Positions 1-11,780 are shown, counted from the first letter of the stretch. The stretch: 64,000 bases of DNA from Polytrichum commune (GCA_950295325.1 OX485807.1:26445666-26509665); one strand, 5' to 3'. Notes: a model not told the origin generated them from the sequence alone. Program-made: numbers and translations.

Positions 1-1165
1 TCAAATTTTGATATTACTTACCTCAGCATGGTGCCTAATTCAATTTCTTGAAATTTTGTAATTTTTTTATTAAAGCCCTTAGAAGCAATATGAGAGCCAT
101 TTGTAAACAATTTTAGAAAATAAAAGGATTTTTTAGAGGAAACTTAAGATTACCCAGATTTTGATGTTAGTCACTTTGGCACTGTGGGGCCTAATTTCAA
201 TTCTTTAAATATTTGTAAAATTATTTTTAAATCCCTAAGAAGCGCACAAGGCAATTTGTAAACAATGTGAGAAAAATAAAGAATGTTTTACGAGAAAGTT
301 AAGAGTGCTCAAATTGTGATATTCCTCACCTCAACACATAGGTGCCTAATCTCAATTTCTTGAATATTTTTAATTAAAAGAAAACAAGATTCTATGAAGT
401 GATACACGGGCCATTTGTAAACAATTTGAGAAAAATAGAGGAAATCATAGAGGAAATTAAATATTGCCCAAATTTGGATTTCAATCACCTCATCATTGAG
501 GTGCCTAGTTCCAAATTCTTGAAGATGTCTGAAATTGCTTTTGAAATCCTTCGAAAAATAAAGGATGTTTTTAGAGAAAATAATGATTACCCAAATTTTG
601 ATATTAGTCACCACGGCATAGAAGTGCTTAGTTTTAATTTCTTGAAGATTTGTAAAATCCTCTTTGAAGCCATTGGAAGCGTTGTGAGGACCATTTGTAA
701 ACAATTTGAGAGAAATAAAGGAAACTTTTATAGAAGCTTAAGAGTACCTAATGTTGATATTGCTCATCTTAGCACATATGTGACTAATTCTAAGTTTTTA
801 AAGAGTTTTCAAAATCACCATGAAAGCCCTTTGTAAACAATTTGAGAAAGATAAAGAAAATTTTCAAACAAAGTAAAGAGTAACCAAATTTTGATATTAG
901 TACCTTGTTACCAAGGTGTGTACTTTCAATATTTTTAAGATTTGTAATTTTTTTTAAATCCCTAGGAAGGGTAGGGGAATTTGTAAACAATTTGAAAAAA
1001 CAAAGGAAAATTTAAGAGAAAGTTAATAGTACCAAAATATTGATATTAGTCACCTCATCATCAAGACACCTGATTTCAAATTTCTTGAATATTTATAAAA
1101 TCATTTTAAAGCCATTTGTAAAATAATTGAAAATAATTAAAGGAAAATTTCAAAAAGGCGTTGAA
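1..1165. repeat. Decayed tandem array, ~130-160 bp units, open at left edge
   Basis: A block containing TTTGTAAACAATTTGAGAAA or a variant recurs near positions 90, 252, 410, 692, 828, 978 and 1,107. Between blocks the sequence alternates through similar AT-rich text with 'cccaaattttgatattagtcac'-like and 'aatttcttgaagatttgta'-like words. Units differ from one another by many substitutions and indels, so the array is old. It continues past the left end of the window. A plus-strand frame of 145 codons (399-836) runs through about three units, but nothing in its translation resembles a known domain and I regard it as chance. Confidence 0.75.
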
Positions 1166-2255
1166 AAACATTAGTTAGGACCTCCTTCTAAGTGAAGAAT
1201 GATGTTACTTGAAAGAAATACAACTTGCAAGAAACTATGGAAAGTAGGAGCAAGAAAGAAAGTGAATAGGTTGTTAAGAAAGGGGTGAATGTTTCTGAAA
1301 GATGGTCATAGACTATAGTCTAGAGGGTGCTTGTGAGAAGGCTATAGTCATTTTTTAGGAAGCTAAGGCTTTCTCAAGTCATATTTAAAATAATTGTTAT
1401 TGATATCCAATAGTTGTAAGAAGTTGAAGTGATGGATAGGAAACTTTTCCTTGTTGTTATATTCAACTAAGTGTTGTAACATGGAAGAATCCATGGCTTG
1501 AGTTGGATAAGATCCTAGAATAAGTGGATGATTAGAGACTGAAATGAGACTATGGAGGGCTACAACTACATGATTATTCCTATAAAGAATAAGAAACTTA
1601 TATGTAGCAAAGGAATTATCTACAATGTCGGGTTAAATGGATCCTTTTGATAGAAAATATAAGAAAGCGAATGGAGCGATTTCTTCCTTCCTTAGGACCA
1701 CTACTATCATGTAGATTTTTATTTGTTATAATCTAATATGTTCCTTTTGAAAGACTGAACTTAGGTAACGGAAAATAAATAAATAAATAAATAATAAGAA
1801 TCTATGGCGTGAGCTTAAGATTGGTTGAGGAAAAATCCAAAGTGATTATCTGTCAGTTAAGTCTGAGATGAAGAAGTTACCATCTGAAAAAGAAGATTTT
1901 TCTTGGATACATCACCAAGTGAATAAAGAAGGAGTTTTTACTAGATGATGATTTTTTAAATTTGAATGGGTAACGAAACTCCTACAAGTTTATTGTCTCT
2001 TTAATTTTACAAAATTGAAAGAATTGAATTTTACTTTTCAAACCATTGTCTACTGAGAGTTATTGTAGGTCAAACAATAAATTATTTACCAAAAGTATGT
2101 GATGTGAATTTTGCGCATGATTGAGTTCTATTGCTAAAGTCTCTTCTAGGAGATTGCTTCCTCTTTTTGCAACTTAGGAGGACTATGCTAACACATGTAA
2201 TTTTTTTCCGTCTTGAATCTCTTACTTTAGTATATGGAATAGAATGTAATATCCA
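1166..2255. other. AT-rich intergenic stretch, no gene seen
   Basis: No conserved protein segment was seen in any frame. The only structure noted is a short (AAAT)n run near 1,775-1,795. Confidence 0.6.
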
Positions 2256-2263
2256 TCTTGTCT

Positions 2264-2549
2264 CTCGAGGGGTTCATTGGCGAAAATCGTAGAACAACGT
2301 GCGATAAAAAATAGGGTCCAATATATTCATTGTAGATAAATTTTGTAAAAAATGTACATGTAAAATAGGGGATTTTAAAATAGTGAAACATGTTTGGATG
2401 TAAAATACCATCACATATAATATTTTCAGGCTTTTTACATGTAAAATACCATCACCTTATAATATTTTCTGCAAGGTAAATAACCCCCCCAATAAATAGG
2501 TCCTGAATGCACGTGTATGCAAAATATAAGAGGGAGTGAACCCCCTGAG
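2264..2549 (+). mobile_element. MITE, CTC-G family, copy 1 (286 bp)
   Basis: The ends are CTCGAGGGGTTCATTGG on the left and AGTGAACCCCCTGAG on the right, which are imperfect inverted repeats. The element is flanked by a perfect 8-bp target duplication TCTTGTCT (2,256-2,263 and 2,550-2,557). The interior (words such as GCGAAAATCGTAGAACAACG and GCAAGGTAAATA) recurs in the copies at 4,360, 7,439 and 40,475. It has no coding capacity. The 8-bp duplication fits hAT-like transposition, but the G-run terminus is not a usual hAT end. Confidence 0.9.
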
Positions 2550-2692
2550 TCTTGTCTTAAGTCTATTGTTTTACTAGTTATCGTAGAGGTGGAGAAGTTC
2601 GAAGTGGAGGTATGATCATTAAACGTCTGGTATTACATCCTATCATCATGACACTTAAGAAGACTTAGAAAAATAACCACGCTAGCAAGTAC

Positions 2693-2790
2693 CGAGCAAG
2701 CCTGCTCACTGGAAACTGAAGTCCAGCCTTCGTCGACTTCGTCACTGATTTCATCCTGGCAGCACCGGCCTTAGCTCCGCGTCCAGACAT
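2693..2790 (-). pseudogene. Histone H2A, first exon only (orphan exon)
   Basis: Reading down from the ATG at 2,790, 32 codons translate to an H2A N-terminus: MSGRG, a basic linker, then [13 protein letters not shown]. The exon would end at a plausible splice donor (CTTGCTCG|GTACTTG) after base 2,693. H2A is a core histone that pairs with H2B in the nucleosome. The remaining ~100 residues (alpha-1 to the docking domain) are not seen downstream on the minus strand to the edge of the window; MITE copy 1 starts ~140 bp beyond. The usual PVGR is PVSR here, and the basic tail is unusual. It is either a broken or duplicated exon, or the start of a gene with an intron of more than 2.6 kb. The family assignment is firm; its functionality is doubtful. 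Confidence 0.75.
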
Positions 2791-2936
2791 TGTCAACAGC
2801 GGATCCCAAACGCAAACAACAAAACACTAGAAATGGAAACTAGCACAGATCGCCCAAGAGCTAGAAGAGCAGATAATATCATGATAATCCGGAAGACCAG
2901 TAGAATGGGAAGTGAGAGGAGCTGAGTACCCTAGTG

Positions 2937-2944
2937 CTTATAAT
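2937..2944 (-). promoter_or_regulatory. TATA-like box upstream of the H2A exon
   Basis: ATTATAAG on the minus strand lies ~147 nt upstream of the H2A ATG, in a locally GC-richer stretch (2,800-3,060). A sequence one base away from the plant histone octamer (GATCCGCT against GATCCGCG) sits close to the ATG (about 2,801-2,808), which is too close for a normal promoter position. This is weak evidence that the exon was copied with its 5' region. Confidence 0.25.
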
Positions 2945-2960
2945 GCAAGTCCGTTCGCGG

Positions 2961-4359
2961 GACCTACCTGCCGAGGGAACCACGGGAACTCACGAGAACG
3001 TGTTCGATATCCGCATTCCCGAGACTTGGTTTGAAAATCCACTCCCTCGCATATTCAAACTCTGGTGTTCCCGCCATAAACTGGAGTAATCCCTACCAGA
3101 GTTTGGGAAGTGTTTGAAGCCTTAGTGGCTAATTGCCGGTAGTTGCTACGAAGGGTCGGATTTTTTCCAATTTACATCGGCAACAGCCGGTCTTTTGTAA
3201 AATCAATCGGCCAATTGCCTATATTTTCATATTTTCATTGGCCAATATCCAATTAAATGGAATTCATATCGGCACTAATTGTTTAAAAAATGTATGAAAA
3301 GTTATTAGAAATCATTTCTTAGTACAAATCTTGAATAAGTGAAAAGAAAGGCATGTTCAAAACTTTAAATTTGAAGAGTTAATATCCTTGGCAGGAATTG
3401 AACCTAGCAATGCCTTCACCGCTTGAAGGCCAAGGGTCCCCCAATTCTTCATAGAAGCAATTGGATTTGGTCATGGAAAGGTTGCATAATTCAAAAAGTT
3501 TAAGGTTTAGGGTACTTCCTCAAGTGCATCATCAGATGCCCCAGACAAATAGCGCTTTGGATGCTTCCGGCTGAAATCCAGTAACTCACAAGAAGAATCG
3601 GCTACATTTCCGGGACATTTTCTGGTCCATCAACTAATTGCCGGAGGATTGAAATTATAGTTGGATTGCCATCCGATGGTTGGAAATTTGGACCGGCCTT
3701 GAGGGGAAATCCATCGGCTGATAATGAACTAGCCGTCGGTTTTCCCCAACCATTGGGCGCTACGGCTGCAGTTCACACTTTTAAGGTCACACAGAGGATC
3801 CCTTGGGAAAGGTAGACTATGTTGACAAAGAATAGGCAAGCTGCTTAGGTGTCCACGTGTACACCTTCTGTTTTGTTGGGTCCCTTACTAAGGCATGTGG
3901 GTGTTATTCGGTTAGTTTTGTTCTATCTATCCATCTTTTTATTCTAAAAAATAATAATTTTTTTATTGTGGCATTAGCAAATCTATAATGAAGCATCAAC
4001 AAAAATCGAGTTGAAAATTGGACCCCCTTTGATTTATTTATGATTATCAAAAGTGCATGCGTGTTATTTGTTTGAATGAGTATCGAGGTGCCCCCTGATT
4101 GTGTTCATTATTGAGTCCAAAGTGGTTGATAATTTTTGAGTGTGTAGTCCAATCTCTTTTAAACATGTGTCTTGTTGGGTGTCCATTCTTAGATATGACC
4201 TGACCACACACCACTCATGTATAGGTGTATGGTTAGGATAAATATCCAAATAAGATCCGCGTACATTATTAGAAACTTGATTCATTCAATAATGAGGTAA
4301 GTTATGTGGTCCTAGTGTGGGCACTCCTAATTCCACATATACTTTGATGGTTGGTCAAC
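2961..4359. other. Intergenic, no gene seen
   Basis: Apart from the tRNA-like relic, this stretch holds scattered short words of the type CGGCCAATTGCC (about 3,120-3,260) and a GC-richer patch (3,540-3,790). No conserved protein segment was recognised. Confidence 0.5.
3386..3435 (-). other. tRNA-like relic without a D arm
   Basis: On the minus strand a 7-bp closing stem (CCTTGGC/GCCAAGG) encloses a CCTTC/GAAGG hairpin with a 7-nt loop and then a box-B-like GGTTCAATTCC. A D arm is absent and position 33 of the loop is not T, so it cannot be a normal cytosolic tRNA. It may be a SINE or organellar tRNA relic. Confidence 0.25.
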
Positions 4360-4628
4360 CTCGGGGGGTTCACTGGCGAAAATCGTAGAACAACGTGCGA
4401 TAAAAAATAGGGTCTAATATATTCATTGTAGATAAATTTTGTAAAAAACTTACATATAATATAAGGGGTTTTAAAATAGTGAAAAAGGATTACATGTAAA
4501 ATACCATCACACCTTTATTTCGAAAAATACCATACCTTATAATTTTTTCTGCAAGGTAAATAGCCCCCCAATAAATAGGTCCCAAACGCACGTGTATGCA
4601 AAATATAAGAGGGAGTGAACCCTCCGAA
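4360..4628 (+). mobile_element. MITE, CTC-G family, copy 2 (269 bp)
   Basis: It begins CTCGGGGGGTTCACTGG and ends AGTGAACCCTCCGAA, a slightly decayed right terminus. A perfect 8-bp duplication TGGTCAAC flanks it (4,352-4,359 and 4,629-4,636). The interior closely matches copies 1 and 4. Confidence 0.9.
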
Positions 4629-5052
4629 TGGTCAACTCAAGAATTATCTCATATGGGTAGCATTTGTGCTCGTCAACATTGCCATTTCAAGTTCCAAATT
4701 TGGAGTCAGGATGCATAAGTCATAAGTGGGTAAATTGAATGTTGTTTTTAAGGGATTACATAGGCCATCTCAATTATGTTAACCAGTGCACCTTGACTGT
4801 GTCTATATTAAGAGCACGCAATCGCATCTCATCGTACACTATGATACCATTTTTTGACGGAAGGCATAATTTTCAGTCTTGAAGGGTAGATGAATGAGAA
4901 ATTATACTCAAGACTCTCAAAATAGTGAAGAAATAGGAAATTAGTAACCTAGGAAGGAAATCAAGCAAGTGAGATATGAATCTCCATGCTGACCGTAGTA
5001 TAGAAGATATCATGAGTCATAAATTGACACGTGATAATTAGATGAAACATTT

Positions 5053-5064
5053 TGGTATCAGAGC
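5053..5064 (+). mobile_element. LTR-retrotransposon primer-binding site relic
   Basis: TGGTATCAGAGC is the canonical plant LTR-element PBS complementary to initiator-Met tRNA. The preceding few hundred bases (about 4,650-5,050) could be the 3' part of a 5' LTR. No gag or pol homology was found downstream on the plus strand, so this would be a remnant. Confidence 0.4.
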
Positions 5065-7430
5065 TATGATCAAACATGACTTTTCAGGGGAGAAAGATAA
5101 GGAGTAGGAAGAAGACAAAGGGAGAGAATCAATTTTTTGCTTCCTCTCGTGAAGAAAATGAATGTGTCTAGCTTGTTTTTGTCGCCTCTCCTCATTACTG
5201 GAAGTAGATGGGTGTGAAACCCTTAGTTCTTTTGTAAATTCTCCTTTTTAAGATACCAAGTTACATTTCACTCATCTATCCTCTTACAAGTTGGTTTTGA
5301 ATGTTGGGATTGAGAGTCATGTAATCTTATCAGAATTCTAGTCTGGAGTGTGACACTCTCGTGTAAATAAATAAGGGACTCGTGTCTGCAGTTAAGTCAG
5401 ATTCAGTCAAGAGACTTTTTGATAGTATTTTAAGGTTGCAACTACAGAAGAGAATCACCTGGTGAGTAAAGTAGTTTGGTGTGAAGCCCGTGAATCTTAT
5501 TGTGTATCTTCTCTTGACATGCGCTTGACTCCAATTCCGAAAACTATTATTTTCCTACTTGAGTCTGGATTCCTGGAAGCAAGTACCCAGAGAGAGTAAG
5601 AATATGATGATGTGTCTGGTGTGATTGCTTGTGCACCAGTGTTGCATGAGTTCCTCTCATGGAAATATGAGTTGTTGTTATCTTCTAATTCGGAGTTAGT
5701 TATAAGACTCGAATGTTTCCAGAATTTGGTCTCTAACAGAATCACTCATGAGTCAACCTCTTGATTAAACGATCAATAAGGATCATACCATTTTATGGTA
5801 GGAGTTAAATATGTGAAGTCTTTAGTGGTGTGTAATAAAAGGATTGATACACCAACTTATGAAGCAAAATAATATTCATAGTGAAATTGAAGATAAGATA
5901 TGAATGAGGTGAGGAGCAGTGCAGTTGTGTCTCATCCATTAGAGCTTAAGAAGTGAAGCTCTAGTTTCTCAAGAAGACCAAAATATCAATCTTGAGGACA
6001 AGTGTTCAATTTTAGTGAGCAACACCATGCATATTCCGGTTCTGAAGTGCCTTGACAAGTGGCACCATACTGAAATCGAACAAACGGGAGAGGAAGTAGT
6101 CGCGTGGCTAACGGAGAGGCTATGGAGAGAGGAGGACACATGGCTTACTTATCCCATATCGATTGGGTAAGAAGCTAGGAGCAGGTATAAGAGACGTCCT
6201 ACCAGGTGTGTTGATGTGACTAGACGCTTCTTTGATACTATAAGACTCGCTACTTGTGACTGGTTACTTGGAACTAGGATTGTTTACTAGTGACTTGGAC
6301 ACTAGACTCGTGACTTGTTACTGTTCTAATCGTTCGCTTAGTTCCCGTCAATTGTAACTAGAGTTTTAATTATAATTTTAAAATCTCTTTCTATATATAT
6401 AACTATAAGGGGGGTGTAGAAATCACAAAGTAAGTCTTTATAGTTGCAATTTGAGAGTCTAGAATGTGACCGAGTAAACCAAATTGACCTTGATATCTTA
6501 ACTTATGACCAAAGAACATCAGAAGTCAAGTGAGAATTCATCTCTCCATATAATTGAGTGTTAAAAGCATTCAATTATTGTTTCAACCTATCAATTAACC
6601 TTATCGTGACAAACTGAAGTTACATCTGACACTTATTTGGCCTTCCCTGGGTGTTTTTCCGAGTTGGAACCCTAGCATAAAATTCTTACGACATACACAA
6701 ATGTCTTTTTGGTGGTATGTTTAACTACAATTTATCCCTTATACCACACCCATACTACACGAATGTAGGTGTCCAATCAAGAAGAGTGACCACATAAGTT
6801 ACACATGCATGTAGTACCCCTCTTCCATCTCAAAGAGAATTAGCAAAAAGGGAAAGAACATAAAAACAAGGTATTCGCGTCATGAGAAAGTGGTGTTTCC
6901 CTAGTGACATGGCTCAAGTGCAAACTTGTGAGTGCGGTGTTGTAGTACCATGGTATGTTCAACATTATGCATGTTGCATTTTAGATTGTTTTGTGTTGCA
7001 CTAGCATAAAACTTGTTCATTGTGACTCATGGTGAGGAAATGCATTATAAGTCAGTTGGTTGTCAACCATAGGGTTGTGGTTGCCAAATGTCTAAAAATT
7101 GCAACCAAAAACCTAAGTCATGTTGACAACCAAAACAATTTATTATGCATTTTCTTGCCATGATCACAATGGACAAGTCACAACATATGGTTCTAATGAA
7201 CAAGATTTTTTCTAGTGTTTGTAACGAGCTCTAGTCTATAGTTATGTGACACATGGCATCGTTGCTTCAATAACGAAGCAGTCAACATCAATGTTGCCAT
7301 GGAACTACAATAGTGCAAATGAATAGTCTATCCTCTTGAAGGAGGTTGCTCTCTTCTATGTGTGTGCACAACTGCCTTCCCATTTCTCCAACATGTAATT
7401 GTTGTGGTGATTAACCTACTTGGTGGCTGC
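5065..7430. other. Intergenic, no gene seen
   Basis: It is AT-rich with no recognisable protein segment in either strand. Part of it may be the decayed interior of the LTR element whose PBS lies at its left edge. Confidence 0.5.
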
Positions 7431-7438
7431 CTTCTAGA

Positions 7439-8120
7439 CTTGGGGGGTTCACTCCCTCTTATATTTTGCATACACGTGCGTTCGGGACCTACTTATTGGG
7501 GGGCTATTTTACCTTGCAGAAAAGATTATAAGGTATGGTATTTTTCAAAATAAAGGTGTGATGGTATTTTACATGTGATGGTATTTTCTCGGGGGGGGGG
7601 GGGGGGAGCAGTGTGTTAAAAAGTTAAGGATATAGGTGAGAACAAACACTATTTTATAGGGGGCTATTACTTTCAATTCTCTTCTTTTTTTCACATGCTA
7701 TCATTATGTAAATTTCTACTTTGGGTTAATAGAAAAATGGCTTGCATTACTTATAATTCCAAATTACTTATAATTCCATACCCTATAGTACTTTAAAGAT
7801 GTCTAGTGCCATTTTTGATACCCTATATTACTCGTAAATCCATTTATAATTTTCTGCTCCCATGTTTTTAAAATACCCTATCATTTGTTCACACGTATAT
7901 TGCTACTCCAACCAATGACTACCCCCCCTTGAGGGTATTTTACATGTAACCCTTTTTCACTATTTATATGTGATGGTATTTTACATCTAATCCTTTTTCA
8001 CTATTTTAAAAGCCCCTATATTATATGTAAGTTTTTAATAAAATTTATCTACAATGAATATATTAGACCCTATTTTTTATCGCACGTTGTTCTACGATTT
8101 TCGCTAATGAACCCCCTGAG
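7439..8120 (-). mobile_element. MITE, CTC-G family, copy 3 (split by a nested element)
   Basis: It is in reverse orientation relative to copies 1, 2 and 4. The left end CTTGGGGGGTTCACTCCC and right end TGAACCCCCTGAG are flanked by an 8-bp duplication that matches at 7 of 8 positions (CTTCTAGA at 7,431-7,438, CTTCCAGA at 8,121-8,128). It is 682 bp instead of ~280 because another element is inserted in it (7,588-7,933). Confidence 0.85.
7588..7933. mobile_element. Nested G-run MITE (346 bp) inside MITE copy 3
   Basis: Its termini are CTC followed by ~16 G (left) and a seven-C run plus TTGAG (right). It is flanked by a perfect 8-bp duplication GGTATTTT (7,580-7,587 and 7,934-7,941) of sequence belonging to the host MITE. 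The interior differs from the host family, but the CTC/GAG ends and duplication length suggest the same transposase class. It has no coding capacity. Confidence 0.85.
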
Positions 8121-8128
8121 CTTCCAGA

Positions 8129-9075
8129 GAGAGCTGGGCTTTTCTTGTCTAAAGCTATGCTTACTTTCAAGCTTAGTCTTTGCAATACATCCTCTTATCA
8201 AGAGTCCACACCATTCTTTTGTATATCCATGTACCTTTCAAAACCCGGGTGGGTGGGTGGGATCCTCTCCCATGGCTACATCCTTGCACATGCAACTATT
8301 TCTCATGGTCCTTGTCATTTCTTGGTATCTCTCTAAGTATGTGAATCAACCATAAGTAAATTACATACTAAGGTTTTACCCTTGTGTGCTTAAAGCAAAG
8401 TAATGTAATCCATATCCAAAGTATGTCAAATTCAAGTATGTACCTAATCCAATATCACTTCAAAAGTCTTATCATAACCTAACATACTGCCTAACATTCT
8501 TCATCATTAAAGAATGTCCAAGCTCTATGTACACACTATTTTTGACAAGAGTTGGTACGCAAAACCTAAAGATGCTGTCAAATTTGTGAAGGGTCTGCCT
8601 CACCTGTGCCCATGCCACCAACCAAATCCAAAGAGAGGGTTAGTAACGTACACGAGGTGAATAACAGCAGAACCCAATTGTTATCTATGTCACACAATAA
8701 AGTACAGCATGAATACACGTTTGCAACCAAGAATACACATACTTCCATGGAGTACTCTACCTGTTCCTTAGCCATTTGAACCTTGTGTATCCGAGGTTAG
8801 AGTTGAGCCACATACACCTCCCAATAACCTCTAGATTGCTCCACTTCCGCTAAACACAAAAGTTACTTAGGGTAAATCGCCACCGCGTTCTAACCCTTGA
8901 AAGGAGTTCCTTGTGATCTCTCTTTCTTAATATAGAATTAGGTAGTCCATCGTGGCCATAGATGCAGATGCTCTGATCTATGGTAGATATTCGTTAGTTG
9001 AGACTACCCTAACCCTAAAGTAACTTTACCTTGGGTTTAGCATAAGTTACCAGCATGGTTCAGTTATGGTTAATA
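8129..9075. other. Intergenic, no gene seen
   Basis: Short open frames only (82 codons at most), none with recognisable similarity. Confidence 0.5.
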
Positions 9076-9260
9076 TGAAACATAGTATAGAGAGAGAGAG
9101 AGAAGAAACATTGGTCCTTATGAGATCAACGTGATTGAAATGTCTGTTCGACCCACCCTTGGTATTATGCCCACATGGCATAATAACAGTGGTGCAAAAC
9201 TATTAACCCCTCTCAGGGTGGGCACTATAGTAACCAGGGTAACCAAGGTGACCATGGAAA
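9076..9260 (+). repeat. Dispersed repeat, related to 22,683-22,862
   Basis: An AGAGAG-rich start is followed by words shared with the later copy: GAGA/TCAACGTGA-like, TGTCTGTTCGA, ATGCCCACATG and CACTATAGT. Order and spacing are similar and divergence is considerable. In the second copy it lies between the copia remnant and the LINE 3' end, so it may be part of an LTR. Confidence 0.55.
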
Positions 9261-10329
9261 CTTAGTGATTGGATGATTTTTGTATGGGTGATGTTAATGT
9301 GGTTGTGATGTTTATAAGGATATGTGTTTTGTGTTTCTTCGTGTGGTGGTCTCCGAGTGGGCTACTTAGTGGTTCTTTAAATGTGGGGGTTATTAACACC
9401 GATTTAGTGGTCTGGGTACAATTCTTGATGGCCTTTTACGAGCATTGTATTGTGATGTAAGTGACTTGGCGTAAGCTATGTGAGTTTACTTAGTGGAACA
9501 TATGGCCATCAACCCTTGCCGTGGGTTGTAACAATTCTTTGGCTCTTGTTAGCATTTTGTTATTATTTTTTAATCTTGATTATTTATTTTTTTGGTGGGT
9601 ATTTGGGGTTGTTATGTGTGAGCCCAAAATGGTGCCCACATGTATTATTAACCCTTTGAAATCATTAGGAGTTACATTTTGATGTTTTATGATTATTCTC
9701 AAAAATATAAAAAGAGTGAGGCTTGGTGTGAAGTTATGTTTAGGCCTTAGGCTTATGTGGTGTAGTTAATTAGAAGCTTAGCGGCATGAAGAAAGTTCTT
9801 TGGTTAGGTGAGTGTAGCATGTGGTGGACCAAGGGGAGCTCCTTGAGTTTAAATATTTGAATTGGGATCCATCTTGTTGGTTTAGGAGTTGAAGGCTTAG
9901 CGGATAGGATAAGAGCCTACAAAGTAGGAGAGGATCGAGGGGCTTATCTTGAGCTTTGAGGGGTGCTCACCCCTTCCCCTATATATTCTTTTCTCTCACC
10001 TTCTTCACTCACTTGTGTTCCTATTCACTCTCTCTTCCTTCGCGCTCTTCCATCTTGCACGTGTGGGTGCACACGTCTGTGTGGGCACATGAGCATGTTG
10101 TATTGAGAGGGGAGTGTGGGTAAAGGGGAGAGGTTCATATAAGGCCCCCTTACCCTCTCCCTTCCCCTCTCTTTCTCTCTCTCTCCCTCTTGTTGTTCCT
10201 CTCATACTATTGAGTTTTAGAGTTAGAGTTGCGTGGAAATTAGTAGAAGGTTAGTGGAATTAGTAGAATTCATAGAAACTTGTAGGGGACTTAATAAGGT
10301 TAAGTGTAGTAGTTGGTCGAATTAGTTAA
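9261..10329. other. Intergenic; small hairpin, TATA-like and CT-rich tract
   Basis: AGGGGTGCTCACCCCT (about 9,959-9,974) is a short hairpin immediately before CCTATATATTC and a CT-rich tract (10,000-10,200). This looks like an LTR or promoter-like segment, but no gene follows. Confidence 0.35.
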
Positions 10330-10572
10330 TAGGCAGCTGGATTATACTTAAGTTGTGGCTAGGCAGAATTAGTTGATAGGCAGCTAGATTATATTTAAGC
10401 TGCAGGCTAGGCAGCTGATTTGATACTTAAGCCGTGGGCTAGGCAAACTTGGGCTAGGCAACTGGAATATACTTAAGCTGTGGCTAGGCAGACTTCGTGA
10501 TATGCAGCTGGATTATATTTAAGCTGCAGGTTAGGCAGCTGATTTGATACTTAAGCTGTGGGCTAAGGCATA
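10330..10572 (+). repeat. Tandem array with a three-unit higher-order period (~122 bp)
   Basis: Six units begin with GCAGCTGGATTATA, GCAGCTAGATTATATT, GCAGCTGATTTGATA and then the same three types again. Each is followed by CTTAAG or TTTAAG and a GGCTAGGCAG-like end. Unit lengths are about 30-47 bp. Looser GTTAGGCTAGT words continue to ~10,635. Confidence 0.75.
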
Positions 10573-11029
10573 ATTGATAGTTGGGTTAGGCTAGTGGAGT
10601 TAGGCTAATTGGGATTAGGCTAGTTGGGTTAGGGGCCGCATTAAGGAGTGAATTTGGAAAGGGTTGTGAGGGACTTGTGGAAGATGAGGCGATGATAAGT
10701 GATATAAGTGTTTTTTAACACTTGTGTTAGAGACTTATGTGCCTCATGAAGCCGACAAGCCATGGCCTCAACGAGATCACGAGCACTAATGAGAAAACAT
10801 TGGCCAAGACCAAAGTTTCAAGAGGAAAATCCTCAAGGGCATGTGTAGCCAAGGCTGCGGGATGGACCCTTGAGAAGGCCAATGCTCTACCTATTCAAGA
10901 GACTAGCATTAATAAAGCATCATGATTTCAAGTGAGTTGGGAGCTTGTTGAGATGGAAGTACATTCCATGTTACCACGAGCTTTGGTATGACACATGTGA
11001 TTCTTAAAACCATCACCCGGACTAGGACG

Positions 11030-11780
11030 CTTAAGGGTGGTGGGTTTGGCCTCACATTATGTAGGTTGTGTGTCTGTTGGTAGTGGTTCATTGTTTCCTA
11101 TTTTCCTTTTGTGTAGGATTATGGACATGGCATGTTGTATGGCAATGACGTTGATTTCCTCAAATGTGTGTTTGATGCTTATTTTGGGGATTTTAAATAC
11201 TATTTCAATATTTTTCATAGAAGGTGTGTGTGTGGCTGCCCTAGCACCAGCCGTGATGATTATTAGTGGGTCTACCTTCCATCCTTTATTGATAATATTT
11301 TTTATTAATGATTTATATTTTATGTTTGTATGATTATGGTATCAACTCGTATTCTATCATTACAATATGTGAATTCCATGAATTATATTGTTAGGTTCCC
11401 ATTTGGTTCTGTTGGTGGTGGGGATTGATATGGTAGTCCTTTCACACATAAGACGTCTGGTTTGAATCTGGCATTGCAATGACATCTTTGTTGACGACAC
11501 GTGCAAGGTAGTAGCCATGGGGGGACTGTGTTTTCTGGTGGGTTATCATTGAATGTGCCTGCATTCATGAGAATATAACATTTTGACTTTTTTGATGCCA
11601 CTATAAGTTTTTTTTAACTCCCATACTGCCTTAGTATGCCTTTTGGTTCGGAGGGCATGTATGTGGTGTTGTTTGCACTTAAGAAATACGTGCAGCCATG
11701 TAACGGGAAGAACCCGTGAACGATGAGTCGAGAGAATCTTACATTGCATATTCTCAAGTTAGGATTCGGAAGTGAGGATA
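11030..11780 (-). mobile_element. 5'-truncated LINE, ORF2 C-terminal end only
   Basis: Minus-strand frames (11,546-11,749, 11,383-11,601 and the complement of 11,037-11,333) match, in the same order, the extreme C-terminus of the large LINE at 22.9-34.9 kb. Shared segments include TWLHV...CK..HIH.L..KRH.KA.WE, KCYILMNAGTF, a cysteine-rich LLPCTC...C.C patch and a final segment with GARA. Frames are shifted against each other, so it is a dead copy. Its truncated 5' end faces the ZIP exon. Confidence 0.85.

Noticed and set aside
10330-10572. Possible CRISPR-like array
   Set aside because: Units are variable-length tandem repeats without unique spacers, in a plant nuclear context.
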